5,988 nt of DNA from Deltaproteobacteria bacterium. Its GTDB lineage: Bacteria > Desulfobacterota > Syntrophia > Syntrophales > UBA2210. The stretch lies in contig JAFGPZ010000260.1 in NCBI GenBank assembly GCA_016935935.1, positions 1 to 5,988 of the forward strand. Reading direction: 5' to 3'. The translations under genes and the position numbers were made by a program. Below the pieces are notes generated by a model that was given only the letters and a program-made list of their open reading frames with translations, was not told the DNA's origin and did not search any database. Of this stretch, positions 1-5,774 are shown piece after piece. Positions within the stretch are counted from its first letter, which is position 1, and the number at the start of each line of letters is the position of its first letter.

Positions 1-516
1 ACTGTCCTTGAAACAGACAAGAGAGAGACAGACCCCAACGATACAACTTCAACAATCGAAACGATATCCGTTAAATTGACCTATTCACACTCGGACTTTA
101 CGGTCCCCCATAATCTGTACATCATCGGAACCATGAATACCGCAGACAGGAGCCTTGGTCAAATTGATTATGCACTCAGACGGCGGTTTGCGTTCTATAC
201 CCTGAAATCCGACAGGAAGGCGCTCGAGAATTACTATTCTGGAAAAGCTGAAGCCATTAGGGATCAGGCGCTGCGTGTCTACGACTCTATAGCGGCTTTC
301 TTTCAAACCCCTGGTACGATTTCCAGCGACTTCAATCCCGAGGACATAATGATCGGCCATAGCTATCTGATGGCAGAAACACTAGAAGAGTTTGAAATGA
401 AAATTAAGTATGAACTCAAACCGCTCCTTGAGGAGTATCGTAAGGATGGCCTCATTAATTGTCAGGACGATTCCTATACCTCTTTAATCAGAGAAATAAG
501 CACTCAAGATGTCTGA
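1..516 (+). CDS. mcrB: McrB-type AAA+ GTPase subunit of a type IV (modification-dependent) restriction system, 5' truncated
   Basis: This is the C-terminal 171 residues of an McrB-like motor subunit; the frame is open to the window edge, so the true start, Walker A and Walker B lie outside. McrB is known to bind modified DNA, hydrolyse GTP as a ring and activate the McrC nuclease. Seen here: the family signature IIGTMNTADRS at about residues 41-51 counted from the edge (sensor 1 strand; NTAD is the proposed guanine-specificity motif in E. coli McrB), then IDYALRRRF at about 55-63 with the arginine-finger region. The rest is the helical AAA+ lid. The stop codon lies inside the next gene (8-base overlap), which indicates translational coupling with mcrC. 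The N-terminal target-recognition domain cannot be seen, so the recognised modification is unknown. Confidence 0.93.
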   Translation, partial: TVLETDKRETDPNDTTSTIETISVKLTYSHSDFTVPHNLYIIGTMNTADRSLGQIDYALRRRFAFYTLKSDRKALENYYSGKAEAIRDQALRVYDSIAAFFQTPGTISSDFNPEDIMIGHSYLMAETLEEFEMKIKYELKPLLEEYRKDGLINCQDDSYTSLIREISTQDV

Positions 517-1768
517 TACTCAGATGATCCATGACTTCCGGGAACATGACTGGATAACTACTTCAGTTTCGGAAGATGAGATACACTATCGACAACAGCC
601 CGAGAACGGGGATATTTCCAAAATCTGGGCTTTTGGCCTCGCTCCCGGTGGCAGGCTGAGCTATTACGTTGGGTTGGATTGGCTCGACAAGAGCCATGTT
701 CTTCGAGTAAAGCCAAAGATCTATGGCGACGGCCGCGAACCCGATTATCATGTGATGTTCATGGAATGTCTCTCGTCTCCGGTCACCGCTTCATATCTTG
801 GTGATGCGTACGATATTCGTCTGGACAAACCATTCATAGAAGTTGCCAATGACGAATTCGACTTCTCGCCATTTCTGGCCCATCACTTTTTACATCTACT
901 GAAAGACCTGTTTAAACGGCCATTAAAGAAGGGATATGTACAGCGGGAAGAAAACCTGACGGCAAAACTAAAAGGTAAAATAATGATTGGCGCGCATTTC
1001 AAAAAGAATGTCTTGGGCATGCGCCCCGATCGGGTCATGTGCAGGTATCAGGAGTATTCTGTAGACTGTATTGAAAATCGACTTCTGCATTCGGCCTACA
1101 GAATTGCTCTAAATTATCTTAAGAGTTTAAGATCAAATACTGTCAATGGCGTTCGTACAATTGCTCTGTATGAATCCCTGGCAGAATATTTTCAGAACAT
1201 CGGAACGATCAAGCATCCTTATGAACTTCATGGCATTAAGTCTAATCCGTTGTATAGAGAATACGCAGAAACCCTCCGATTGGCAAAAATGATATTCAGT
1301 CATAAAGGGTATCAGATAGCGGATATGACAACTAAAAAAACCGTTCCGCCCTTCATTATTGATATGGCCAAACTTTTCGAGCTGTATGCCTATGTCCAGC
1401 TCTCAAAAATCCCGGACACCATTCTGGATTATCAGAGTAAGGGCAAATACGGTAATACGGATTTTCTGGATATCAAAAATAAAATCGTTATAGACGCGAA
1501 ATACAAATATCAGTATAGCGATAAGTATGAGGCTGACGATATCCGGCAAATTGCCGGGTATGCGCGGGATATCGGGATACTTGAAAAATTGAGGGTGAGG
1601 GGCGAAGACCGCAACGAGGTTATTGACTGCATGGTTGTGTATCCAAATCATAATTCTGATGCTGAAATTGCTTCGCAGTATTATCAACGGAAGATCTTAC
1701 CCAATACGCTAATCAAGCAATTCTATCGTTATTATAAGGTGGGCATACGGTTACCGGAGGTTGAATAG
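509..1768 (+). CDS. mcrC: McrC nuclease subunit of the McrBC restriction system
   Basis: This is a 419-residue McrC family protein, longer than the 348-residue E. coli McrC and similar to the long McrC forms. McrC is known to bind the McrB ring, stimulate its GTPase and carry the PD-(D/E)xK nuclease that cuts modified DNA. Seen here: a PD-(D/E)xK core in the C-terminal third, with D318 in NTDFLD followed by D329-A330-K331 in IVIDAKYK, then a DDIRQIAGYA helix with the usual glutamine. Residues 1-300 match the expected N-terminal domain for McrB contact, including ENRLLHSAYRIAL. The ATG at 509 overlaps the mcrB stop by 8 bases and has no good Shine-Dalgarno sequence, so translation probably depends on ribosomes finishing mcrB. 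The catalytic residues look intact, so the gene is probably functional. Confidence 0.93.
   Translation: MSDTQMIHDFREHDWITTSVSEDEIHYRQQPENGDISKIWAFGLAPGGRLSYYVGLDWLDKSHVLRVKPKIYGDGREPDYHVMFMECLSSPVTASYLGDAYDIRLDKPFIEVANDEFDFSPFLAHHFLHLLKDLFKRPLKKGYVQREENLTAKLKGKIMIGAHFKKNVLGMRPDRVMCRYQEYSVDCIENRLLHSAYRIALNYLKSLRSNTVNGVRTIALYESLAEYFQNIGTIKHPYELHGIKSNPLYREYAETLRLAKMIFSHKGYQIADMTTKKTVPPFIIDMAKLFELYAYVQLSKIPDTILDYQSKGKYGNTDFLDIKNKIVIDAKYKYQYSDKYEADDIRQIAGYARDIGILEKLRVRGEDRNEVIDCMVVYPNHNSDAEIASQYYQRKILPNTLIKQFYRYYKVGIRLPEVE
1756..1760 (+). promoter_or_regulatory. Ribosome binding site deciding the GTG start of the DUF3800 gene
   Basis: GGAGG lies within the last codons of mcrC, 7 bases before the GTG at 1768. 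The ATG three codons later would be 16 bases away, so GTG is the better start. Confidence 0.7.
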
Positions 1769-2538
1769 TGTACTTGATGTACGTTGACGAAAGCGGTGAT
1801 ACCGGCGTCAGCCCCGGAAGCTCACAGTTTTTTATTCTCTCCGGTTTGGTCATTCATGAACTGCGTTGGCATGATGTCTTAGACTCTTGTATCGATTTTA
1901 GGCGTAGCATAAAAATGGCGACAGGATTTAAACTACGAGAGGAAATTCATGCACAAGTTATGGTTAATGGACGAGTAAGTGATTTTCATGGTATCGAGCG
2001 GAATAAACGATTTATGATCCTCCGAAACACCATAGACTGGATAGCATCACAGGATTCAATAGGGGTGATTACCGTTATTGTTCAAAAAGAACATTTTACA
2101 GACCCGAAAACAGTATTCGAAAGGGGATGGAGTACGCTTCTTCAACGATTCGAGAATACCATGAATGCACATAACTTTCCCGGACCCGGAAACGCCGATG
2201 AGCGAGGAATAATTATCGCCGATAACACAAGTGGAGAAGACCTTAGAAACCTGCAACGAAAAATGCGCAGATTTAATCCAATACCAAGCAAATTTGGCCC
2301 AATTCCCCGTAACTTGCCGATTAAACAAATTATTGAGGATCCGGTTTTTCGAGATTCAAGACATTCTTATTTCATCCAAATTGTCGATGTTATTGCTTAT
2401 TTTACCGCTCAGTATCTCAAGCCCAATAAAGTGATAAAAAAACAAGGTGCTACGAAGTATTTTGAAAGACTTGACCCGGTTTTCGTGAAGAAAGCATCGC
2501 CTTCGGATCAATTTGGACGTGTCTGGGTAAATAAATAG
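1768..2538 (+). CDS. DUF3800 family protein, coupled to mcrBC
   Basis: This 256-residue protein is recognised as DUF3800 from the N-terminal motif MYVDESGDTG (D7, E8, D11), a central IIADN with D152, and a C-terminal IQIVDVIAYF with D207. The spaced acidic residues are typical of the family and suggest a metal-dependent nuclease-like fold, but the biochemical role is not settled. The GTG start at 1768 overlaps the mcrC TAG by one base. It is preferred because GGAGG at 1756-1760 is 7 bases upstream; the alternative ATG at 1777 would be 16 bases away. The coupling makes it the third gene of the mcrBC operon. DUF3800 genes are common in defence islands and near mobile elements, so an accessory nuclease or a control role is plausible, though this is inference. 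No frameshift or missing motif is seen. Confidence 0.85.
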   Translation: MYLMYVDESGDTGVSPGSSQFFILSGLVIHELRWHDVLDSCIDFRRSIKMATGFKLREEIHAQVMVNGRVSDFHGIERNKRFMILRNTIDWIASQDSIGVITVIVQKEHFTDPKTVFERGWSTLLQRFENTMNAHNFPGPGNADERGIIIADNTSGEDLRNLQRKMRRFNPIPSKFGPIPRNLPIKQIIEDPVFRDSRHSYFIQIVDVIAYFTAQYLKPNKVIKKQGATKYFERLDPVFVKKASPSDQFGRVWVNK

Positions 2539-2555
2539 GGGCGCATTCGCGCCCC
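2538..2555 (+). terminator. GC-rich hairpin at the end of the mcrBC-DUF3800 operon
   Basis: GGGGCGC (2538-2544) and GCGCCCC (2549-2555) form a perfect 7-bp stem with an ATTC loop, starting at the last base of the DUF3800 stop codon. There is no T-run afterwards (GGGGGAACCC follows), so it is not a classical intrinsic terminator. It may act with Rho or protect the 3' end of the mRNA. Confidence 0.4.
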
Positions 2556-2592
2556 GGGGGAACCCTACTGGTTAGTCGAGCCAACTTTCAGG

Positions 2593-2620
2593 TTCATTTT
2601 AAGTATATATCCATTATAAT
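2593..2620 (+). promoter_or_regulatory. Possible promoter for the first HNH gene, -10 inside a palindrome
   Basis: TATAAT at 2615-2620 is a perfect -10 box. The best -35 (TTCATT, 2593-2598, 16-bp spacer) is weak at 3 of 6 matches. The predicted start is near 2627, giving a leader of about 33 bases before the ATG at 2660. Confidence 0.4.
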
Positions 2621-2622
2621 GG
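2611..2622. repeat. Perfect 12-bp palindrome, possible operator
   Basis: CCATTATAATGG is its own reverse complement and contains the -10 box of the likely HNH promoter. A dimeric repressor bound here would block transcription. No regulator for this site can be named. It does not resemble the TCAAT/ATTGA elements upstream of the XRE operon. Confidence 0.4.
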
Positions 2623-2659
2623 ACTGTCAAACCGTAAGTAGAGGAAGCAGAAGGAATTT

Positions 2660-3433
2660 ATGAACACCCTTGAACAGACCCTCATTACAAAAACAGGGAC
2701 AGATAACGGATGGGAATGTGTACTGGAGAAGAACAGCGAAAACATCAGCCTTGCATCTTCCCGACACAATGGCAACGTTGATATTTTGAGTAGCAGAAAT
2801 GGCAGCGGAGAGTATCAGGTACACTTCATCCAGCCTGTAGACAGGGAAGAACTCCTTCGCGGATTTCCGGAAGGTATTGAAGGAGACGCACAAAGCTTCA
2901 AGGTATGGAGCCTTCAACTACTGGGAACCCTCCTTCGCCGGGCAGCGGAACTCCTCGTTGCCCTACCTAACCAGCCTCTGGAACAGTACAACATTCTCAT
3001 AGACAAAGAACTGCAGGATACTCCCGAGATATCGGGAACCGAAACTGAACGACTCGTTCGCACCCGCATAGGTCAAGATCTCTATAGAAAAGCCCTGCTT
3101 TCATATTGGGGAGGAGGATGTGCACTTACTGGCATACATACCCCGCAACTCCTGAGGGCAAGCCACGCAAAACCCTGGGCAGAGTGCCAAAACGATGCAG
3201 AGCGCCTCAACGTCTACAATGGTTTTCTGCTTGCCGCACACCTTGACGCACTCTTCGATACAGGCCTTGTTACCTTTACCGATTCCGGAACGCTCCTTGC
3301 AAGCCCCTCCCTTGATAAAGGCGACCTCGCCTGTCTCCACCTCGACAGCCCCCTCCACCTGCGCTGGATCGACGAAAAACACCTCCCCTTCCTCGCGTGG
3401 CACCGCGATAAAGTGTTTATAAGGACAATCTGA
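2660..3433 (+). CDS. HNH endonuclease (HNH_2-like), first copy
   Basis: This is a 257-residue protein with a C-terminal HNH nuclease domain. Seen here: an RTRIGQDLYRKALL helix, GGGCALTG with C154, LLRASHAKPW with S168-H169, VYNGFLL with N187, and AAHLDALFDTGLVTF with H194, D196 and D200. This order is that of the HNH_2 type found in many putative restriction endonucleases, with H169, N187 and H194 as likely catalytic and metal residues. Residues 1-130 are of unrecognised function and may recognise DNA. The ATG at 2660 is preceded by AAGGA (2651-2655) 4 bases upstream. The gene is monocistronic, separate from the mcrBC operon, and convergent with the PIN gene. No methyltransferase is visible nearby. 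The C-terminal third looks more GC-rich than the N-terminal part. A second copy of its 5' end lies at the right edge of the window. Confidence 0.88.
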   Translation: MNTLEQTLITKTGTDNGWECVLEKNSENISLASSRHNGNVDILSSRNGSGEYQVHFIQPVDREELLRGFPEGIEGDAQSFKVWSLQLLGTLLRRAAELLVALPNQPLEQYNILIDKELQDTPEISGTETERLVRTRIGQDLYRKALLSYWGGGCALTGIHTPQLLRASHAKPWAECQNDAERLNVYNGFLLAAHLDALFDTGLVTFTDSGTLLASPSLDKGDLACLHLDSPLHLRWIDEKHLPFLAWHRDKVFIRTI

Positions 3434-3623
3434 CAAATAAAATGTATACTACCCCCATCATGTAAAACAAAACGGCGATTCGTATGGCGGTGTTTGACAA
3501 GCTGAAAAACCGGGAGCCCTGCAGCGAGGATATCTTTTCTGGAAGTGAATTGATGAAGAGGATCCAGGTTGATGGGCAGAAAATTGCGCGTAAAGGACAA
3601 TCTGGTTTCCGGTCGGGTTTTCA
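3434..3623. other. Gene-free stretch of unknown origin between the HNH gene and the istB remnant
   Basis: No intact gene is supported here. An ATG at 3484 opens 51 codons on the + strand, ending at a TAA at 3637-3639 and containing SGSELMKRIQVDGQK. It has no clear ribosome binding site and matches no family I recognise. It may be debris from the same mobile element or from a deleted gene. No terminator for the HNH gene is visible. Confidence 0.4.
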
Positions 3624-3809
3624 GTGCTCCTCTCAATAACTACTTCAAAACGTCCTCCAGAGGATTGGTTTTCGGTTTTTCCCGATCCCATCGTCTGAGG
3701 GGCGGTTATGGATCGGCTTGTTTCCGGTGCCGTCAAGCTCATTGTAACGTCCGGTCGCTCGTATCGAAAGGAAGGTTCACGTTGGGATACTGATATGGTT
3801 CCAGCTTGA
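3624..3809 (+). pseudogene. istB: Remnant of IS21-family IstB helper ATPase (C-terminus only), with an internal stop
   Basis: One + strand frame reads LLSITTSKRPPEDW followed by FSVFPDPIV, a TGA stop at 3696-3698, then GAVMDRLVSGAVKL and GRSYRKEG, ending at a TGA at 3807-3809. This matches the C-terminal part of IstB, the AAA+ helper of IS21 transposition: an I-T-S-x-x-P strand, a W-x-x-x-F-x-D-P-x segment, then A-x-x-x-D-R-L-V and G-x-S-Y-R. IstB is normally about 250 residues. Here the ATPase core with Walker A and B is missing; the frame is closed by a TAA at 3591-3593 and no continuation was recognised in other frames. The internal stop and the missing core make it non-functional. The assignment is from motif memory and has not been aligned. 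Confidence 0.65.
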
Positions 3810-3847
3810 CCGGCAATATTTTCATGCCGTAAGATGATCACGTCCTA

Positions 3848-3893
3848 GGGGAATATGGTGACCTTGGACTGGGGGAATATAGTGACCCTCGAC
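3848..3893. repeat. Two subterminal direct repeats at the IS21-like right end
   Basis: GGGGAATATGGTGACC at 3848-3863 and GGGGAATATAGTGACC at 3872-3887 start 22-bp units (3848-3869 and 3872-3893) that match at 19 of 22 positions with 24-bp spacing. Multiple repeats of about 20 bp near the tip are characteristic of IS21-family ends, where they are thought to bind the transposase. Confidence 0.8.
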
Positions 3894-3895
3894 AC

Positions 3896-4459
3896 CTACA
3901 ACGGCCAAACATCAGTATCAAAGTGCTCTTTTTTCTTTCCTGCAATCCGCCAGATCAACTTGGCATCTTTTCTTTCAAGAGAAGGGAAATCGCCCTCTTT
4001 GATTTGTTTGACAATGTCGATTATCCTTAAGCAGGTAATATCACAGAAGCCTGTATTCAATACCGCATCAATAATAGGTTGAAGATTCATTTCGTCTGTA
4101 GCGAAAATTGGTATGGACCGAATTTTTGCAAAAGAGAGCGATGCAACCTCCCCTCGATTTTTTCTGGGTTCGCGGGGATCCATCATGCGTTGTGCAAGTA
4201 ATTTCTGCGTAGATGAAAAGATCAATCGTTCTATATCATCAAGAGAAGAATCATCCACAATCTTCATCTTGCCTTGAGCTATCAAATCGTTTATTTGATC
4301 TTTGACGATTTTGGACAACATGATTTCGTCGTACACTATTCGGTGGATATAAATCGTATCGGCAAGCAAGGGAAAAAGAGTCCGTAAGTACGGATACTTG
4401 ATGCTGTCTCCAAGCTTATTACAGAGGTCGGCATCGACAATGATTTCCCGGTAATGCAC
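3896..4459 (-). CDS. PIN-domain-like protein, putative ribonuclease effector
   Basis: This 187-residue protein has a PIN-like pattern. IIVDADL at residues 6-12 puts the first acid at D9, RIVYDEIM carries E45, NRGEVASLSFA carries E104, and IFATDE carries D122, so the four acidic positions of a metal-dependent PIN active site are present. PIN proteins are usually single-strand RNA nucleases and often toxins. The GTG start at 4459 is 5 bases after the stop of the peptidase gene. GGAGG in the end of that gene (4470-4474 on the + strand) is 10 bases away. It is the last gene of the XRE-peptidase-PIN operon. The end (HFDTDVWPL) lies one base from an IS21-like terminus, so the C-terminus may have been changed by that insertion. 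Similarity is by motif only; a related non-toxic PIN-like family cannot be excluded. Confidence 0.7.
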   Translation of the reverse strand: MHYREIIVDADLCNKLGDSIKYPYLRTLFPLLADTIYIHRIVYDEIMLSKIVKDQINDLIAQGKMKIVDDSSLDDIERLIFSSTQKLLAQRMMDPREPRKNRGEVASLSFAKIRSIPIFATDEMNLQPIIDAVLNTGFCDITCLRIIDIVKQIKEGDFPSLERKDAKLIWRIAGKKKEHFDTDVWPL

Positions 4460-4464
4460 TGCCT

Positions 4465-5274
4465 TTAATCCTCCATCAAAGCATCCAGCTCATCATCGGA
4501 GGGTTTTGTTTCTTTCTCCTCATCCGGAATCCCCAGTTCCGCCGGACTTGTATGTGCCAGCGAGAGAAGATACTCAAGCCTGGTACGGTTAATTTGTTGT
4601 TGTTCGAAAGCGGACAATGCCTTGTCGACAAGATTATCAAGAGAGATATTGTTGGTTCTCTCAAGCAGCTCGATGCCAAGCCGCTTACGCCACCGGGATA
4701 CTTCTTCTTCTGAAACTTCAAGAAAAGCTGAACACCTGGCCGGTGTAATCATATTGATTTCATGTAAACGTTTTACCATTGTGCGATAGGGGACCATAAA
4801 GGCGCGTGCAAGTGTTACAATGCCGGCTGTGTCAATTTTTTCGTCATTGATTTTACTAGCCCGGATTTCCTGACGCAGAAGCATTTCGGGCACCAGAAAC
4901 TCCGCGGCAAAGCGATTTGCCTTGAGCTCCTCCAAAGGAATATCAGTATCGCGTTCCTCCAATTCGGAAGCCAGAATAAGCTCTTCCGCGTGGTTAAACC
5001 ACAGATGATACAATTCGTGAGCAGCGACAAAAACCTGTTTATCCAAATCTATAGAACTGTTTATGCAAATAAACGAATTGCCCTTAATTTTTTCATAAAA
5101 CCCCCAGACATCATCGTCCTTCAAGGGATAAAAAAGAACCCGGCAATGCCGCTTGAGAATATCAAAAATCTGCTCTCCCAGAATATCATTTTGCTTGTTT
5201 ATCTGCGCAAGCTTCTCGTTTGCCTTCTCTTCTATTCGTTGACACTCTTTGGGAGACAGCTGCCGATCTTTCAA
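4465..5274 (-). CDS. ImmA/IrrE family zinc metallopeptidase (COG2856, DUF955)
   Basis: This 269-residue protein carries the gluzincin-type motif HELYH at residues 86-90 (H86, E87, H90) inside FVAAHELYHLWFNH. The third ligand region is EELKANRFAAEFLVP at 115-129, with E116 as the probable zinc ligand. A helical ARAFMVPYRTMVKRL segment near 160 is usual for the family. ImmA of ICEBs1 and IrrE of Deinococcus cleave the XRE-type repressors ImmR and DdrO after DNA damage, so the XRE protein encoded just upstream is the likely substrate (inference). The C-terminal 85 residues end in a strongly acidic tail (DELDALMED) of unknown role. The TTG start at 5274 lies one base after the upstream TGA and is supported by GGAAGGA 7 bases ahead of it. 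Confidence 0.88.
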   Translation of the reverse strand: MKDRQLSPKECQRIEEKANEKLAQINKQNDILGEQIFDILKRHCRVLFYPLKDDDVWGFYEKIKGNSFICINSSIDLDKQVFVAAHELYHLWFNHAEELILASELEERDTDIPLEELKANRFAAEFLVPEMLLRQEIRASKINDEKIDTAGIVTLARAFMVPYRTMVKRLHEINMITPARCSAFLEVSEEEVSRWRKRLGIELLERTNNISLDNLVDKALSAFEQQQINRTRLEYLLSLAHTSPAELGIPDEEKETKPSDDELDALMED

Positions 5275-5275
5275 A

Positions 5276-5623
5276 TCAGCGTCCTTCCGTAATGGTATCC
5301 AGAAACAGAAGCTCGTTGATTATACCTTTTAAATGTTCTACAGACTCCCTGGTGCTTTCACAGCTTATTTGACCCATAAAGCTGAACGCTTCCACGTTCT
5401 CACCCGGAGTACTTTGAACCAATAATGAATCTACAGGAGTAGAGAGGATTGACGCGATCCGGGAAATTTCTGCAACGTTTATTGCTTTTGCACCGGTAAT
5501 AATCTTGCTCATTACCTGTTTTGATATGCCAAGACCATCCGCAAGAGCTTGCTGAGACATACCGCTATCTTTCAATGCCTGTTGGATATTGCGTCCAACG
5601 TCCTTGAACAAATCCATCTCCAT
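5276..5623 (-). CDS. XRE-family helix-turn-helix transcriptional regulator
   Basis: This 115-residue protein has an N-terminal Cro/CI-type helix-turn-helix: NIQQALKDSGMSQQALADGL, then GISKQVMSKIITGAKAI (to about residue 48) with the recognition helix around 34-42, and helices 4-5 to about residue 68. Residues 75-115 form a short unrecognised C-terminal segment, possibly for dimerisation or peptidase recognition. It is the first gene of an operon with an ImmA/IrrE peptidase and a PIN-like protein, so it likely represses the operon. Inverted repeats over both promoter hexamers support autorepression. The start is ambiguous: ATG at 5623 has the end of a G8 tract only 2 bases upstream, while the in-frame ATG at 5617 (residue 3) has it 8 bases upstream and may be the real start. 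Confidence 0.88.
   Translation of the reverse strand: MEMDLFKDVGRNIQQALKDSGMSQQALADGLGISKQVMSKIITGAKAINVAEISRIASILSTPVDSLLVQSTPGENVEAFSFMGQISCESTRESVEHLKGIINELLFLDTITEGR
5282..5288 (-). promoter_or_regulatory. Ribosome binding site deciding the TTG start of the peptidase gene
   Basis: On the - strand GGAAGGA lies in the last codons of the XRE gene, 7 bases before TTG at 5274. No ATG or GTG nearby is as well placed, so the peptidase is probably translated from TTG and coupled to the regulator. Confidence 0.65.
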
Positions 5624-5625
5624 AG

Positions 5626-5633
5626 CCCCCCCC
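5626..5633 (-). promoter_or_regulatory. G8 homopolymer acting as ribosome binding site of the XRE gene
   Basis: Eight G residues in a row on the - strand lie just before the start codon, within a predicted leader of about 20 bases. It is the only Shine-Dalgarno-like sequence present. Tract length would set the spacing to the two candidate ATGs. Confidence 0.5.
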
Positions 5634-5648
5634 GTAACCTATATATTC

Positions 5649-5662
5649 AATGATAGATCATT
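5649..5662. repeat. Inverted repeat over the -10 box, candidate XRE operator
   Basis: AATGAT-AG-ATCATT has perfect 6-bp arms with a 2-bp spacer and covers the -10 hexamer of the leftward promoter. A bound repressor would exclude RNA polymerase. Confidence 0.5.
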
Positions 5663-5678
5663 ACAGCCGTACAGTCAA
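5650..5678 (-). promoter_or_regulatory. Sigma70-type promoter of the XRE-peptidase-PIN operon
   Basis: On the - strand, TTGACT (5678-5673) and TATCAT (5655-5650) are separated by exactly 17 bp, a near-consensus pair with 5 of 6 matches each. The predicted start is near 5643. Inverted repeats overlap both hexamers. Confidence 0.7.
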
Positions 5679-5690
5679 TATTTCATTGAC
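5674..5690. repeat. Inverted repeat over the -35 boxes, candidate XRE operator
   Basis: GTCAATATTTCATTGAC has perfect 6-bp arms and a 5-bp spacer. It covers the -35 of the leftward promoter and most of a rightward TTGACA (5686-5691). Thirteen of its bases recur at 5755-5767. Confidence 0.55.
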
Positions 5691-5754
5691 ATTATGAACA
5701 TCCATCGATAATAGTACATTATATAGTAACTAATTAACAACTTTTTTGGCAACT

Positions 5755-5767
5755 TCAATATTTCATT
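5755..5767. repeat. Second copy of TCAATATTTCATT
   Basis: This 13-base exact direct repeat of 5675-5687 is spaced by 80 bp and lies just upstream of a TTGACA box that points toward the second HNH gene. It looks like an additional operator half-site or degenerate operator. Confidence 0.5.
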
Positions 5768-5774
5768 ATACAAA

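Larger units (their letters stand above)
3624..3894 (+). mobile_element. Truncated IS21-family insertion sequence, right end only
   Basis: The istB remnant is followed by 85 bases and then a terminal structure, as expected for the right end of an IS21 element. Read inward from 3894 on the - strand, the tip is TGTCGAGGGTCAC, which fits the TGT tips of IS21-family elements. istA, most of istB and the left end are absent, so the element cannot move. The left limit is uncertain. I found no matching inverted end near 3434-3600. Confidence 0.6.

Noticed and set aside
2571..2585. TGGTT-agtcg-AGCCA hairpin downstream of the DUF3800 gene as a terminator or small RNA
   Set aside because: The stem is only 5 bp with a G-T pair and there is no T-run. 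It is too weak to call.
3101..3636. Long - strand frames antisense to the HNH gene
   Set aside because: They are shadows of the GC-richer 3' part of the HNH gene, whose motifs prove the + strand frame.
3682..3716. Inverted repeat CCGATCC / GGATCGG with a 21-bp loop, as a terminator for the HNH gene
   Set aside because: It lies inside the istB remnant about 250 bp after the HNH stop, has a long loop and no T-run.
3729..3814. Imperfect inverted repeat GCCGTCAAGCT / AGCTTGACCGGC
   Set aside because: The arms are about 63 bp apart with a bulge, inside degraded IS sequence. It is not placed like a TIR, attachment site or terminator.
3739..3825. 28-codon - strand frame beginning MKILPVKLEPYQYPN
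   Set aside because: It looks protein-like but is very short, has no ribosome site and is antisense to the end of the istB remnant.
3458..3841. 127-codon open frame on the - strand with a GTG start
   Set aside because: It runs antisense to the istB remnant, its composition is low in hydrophobic core residues, and it matches no family I know. The + strand reading explains the region.
4990..5292. 100-codon + strand frame opposite the peptidase gene
   Set aside because: It is antisense to the HELYH-containing coding sequence and has no recognisable domain.
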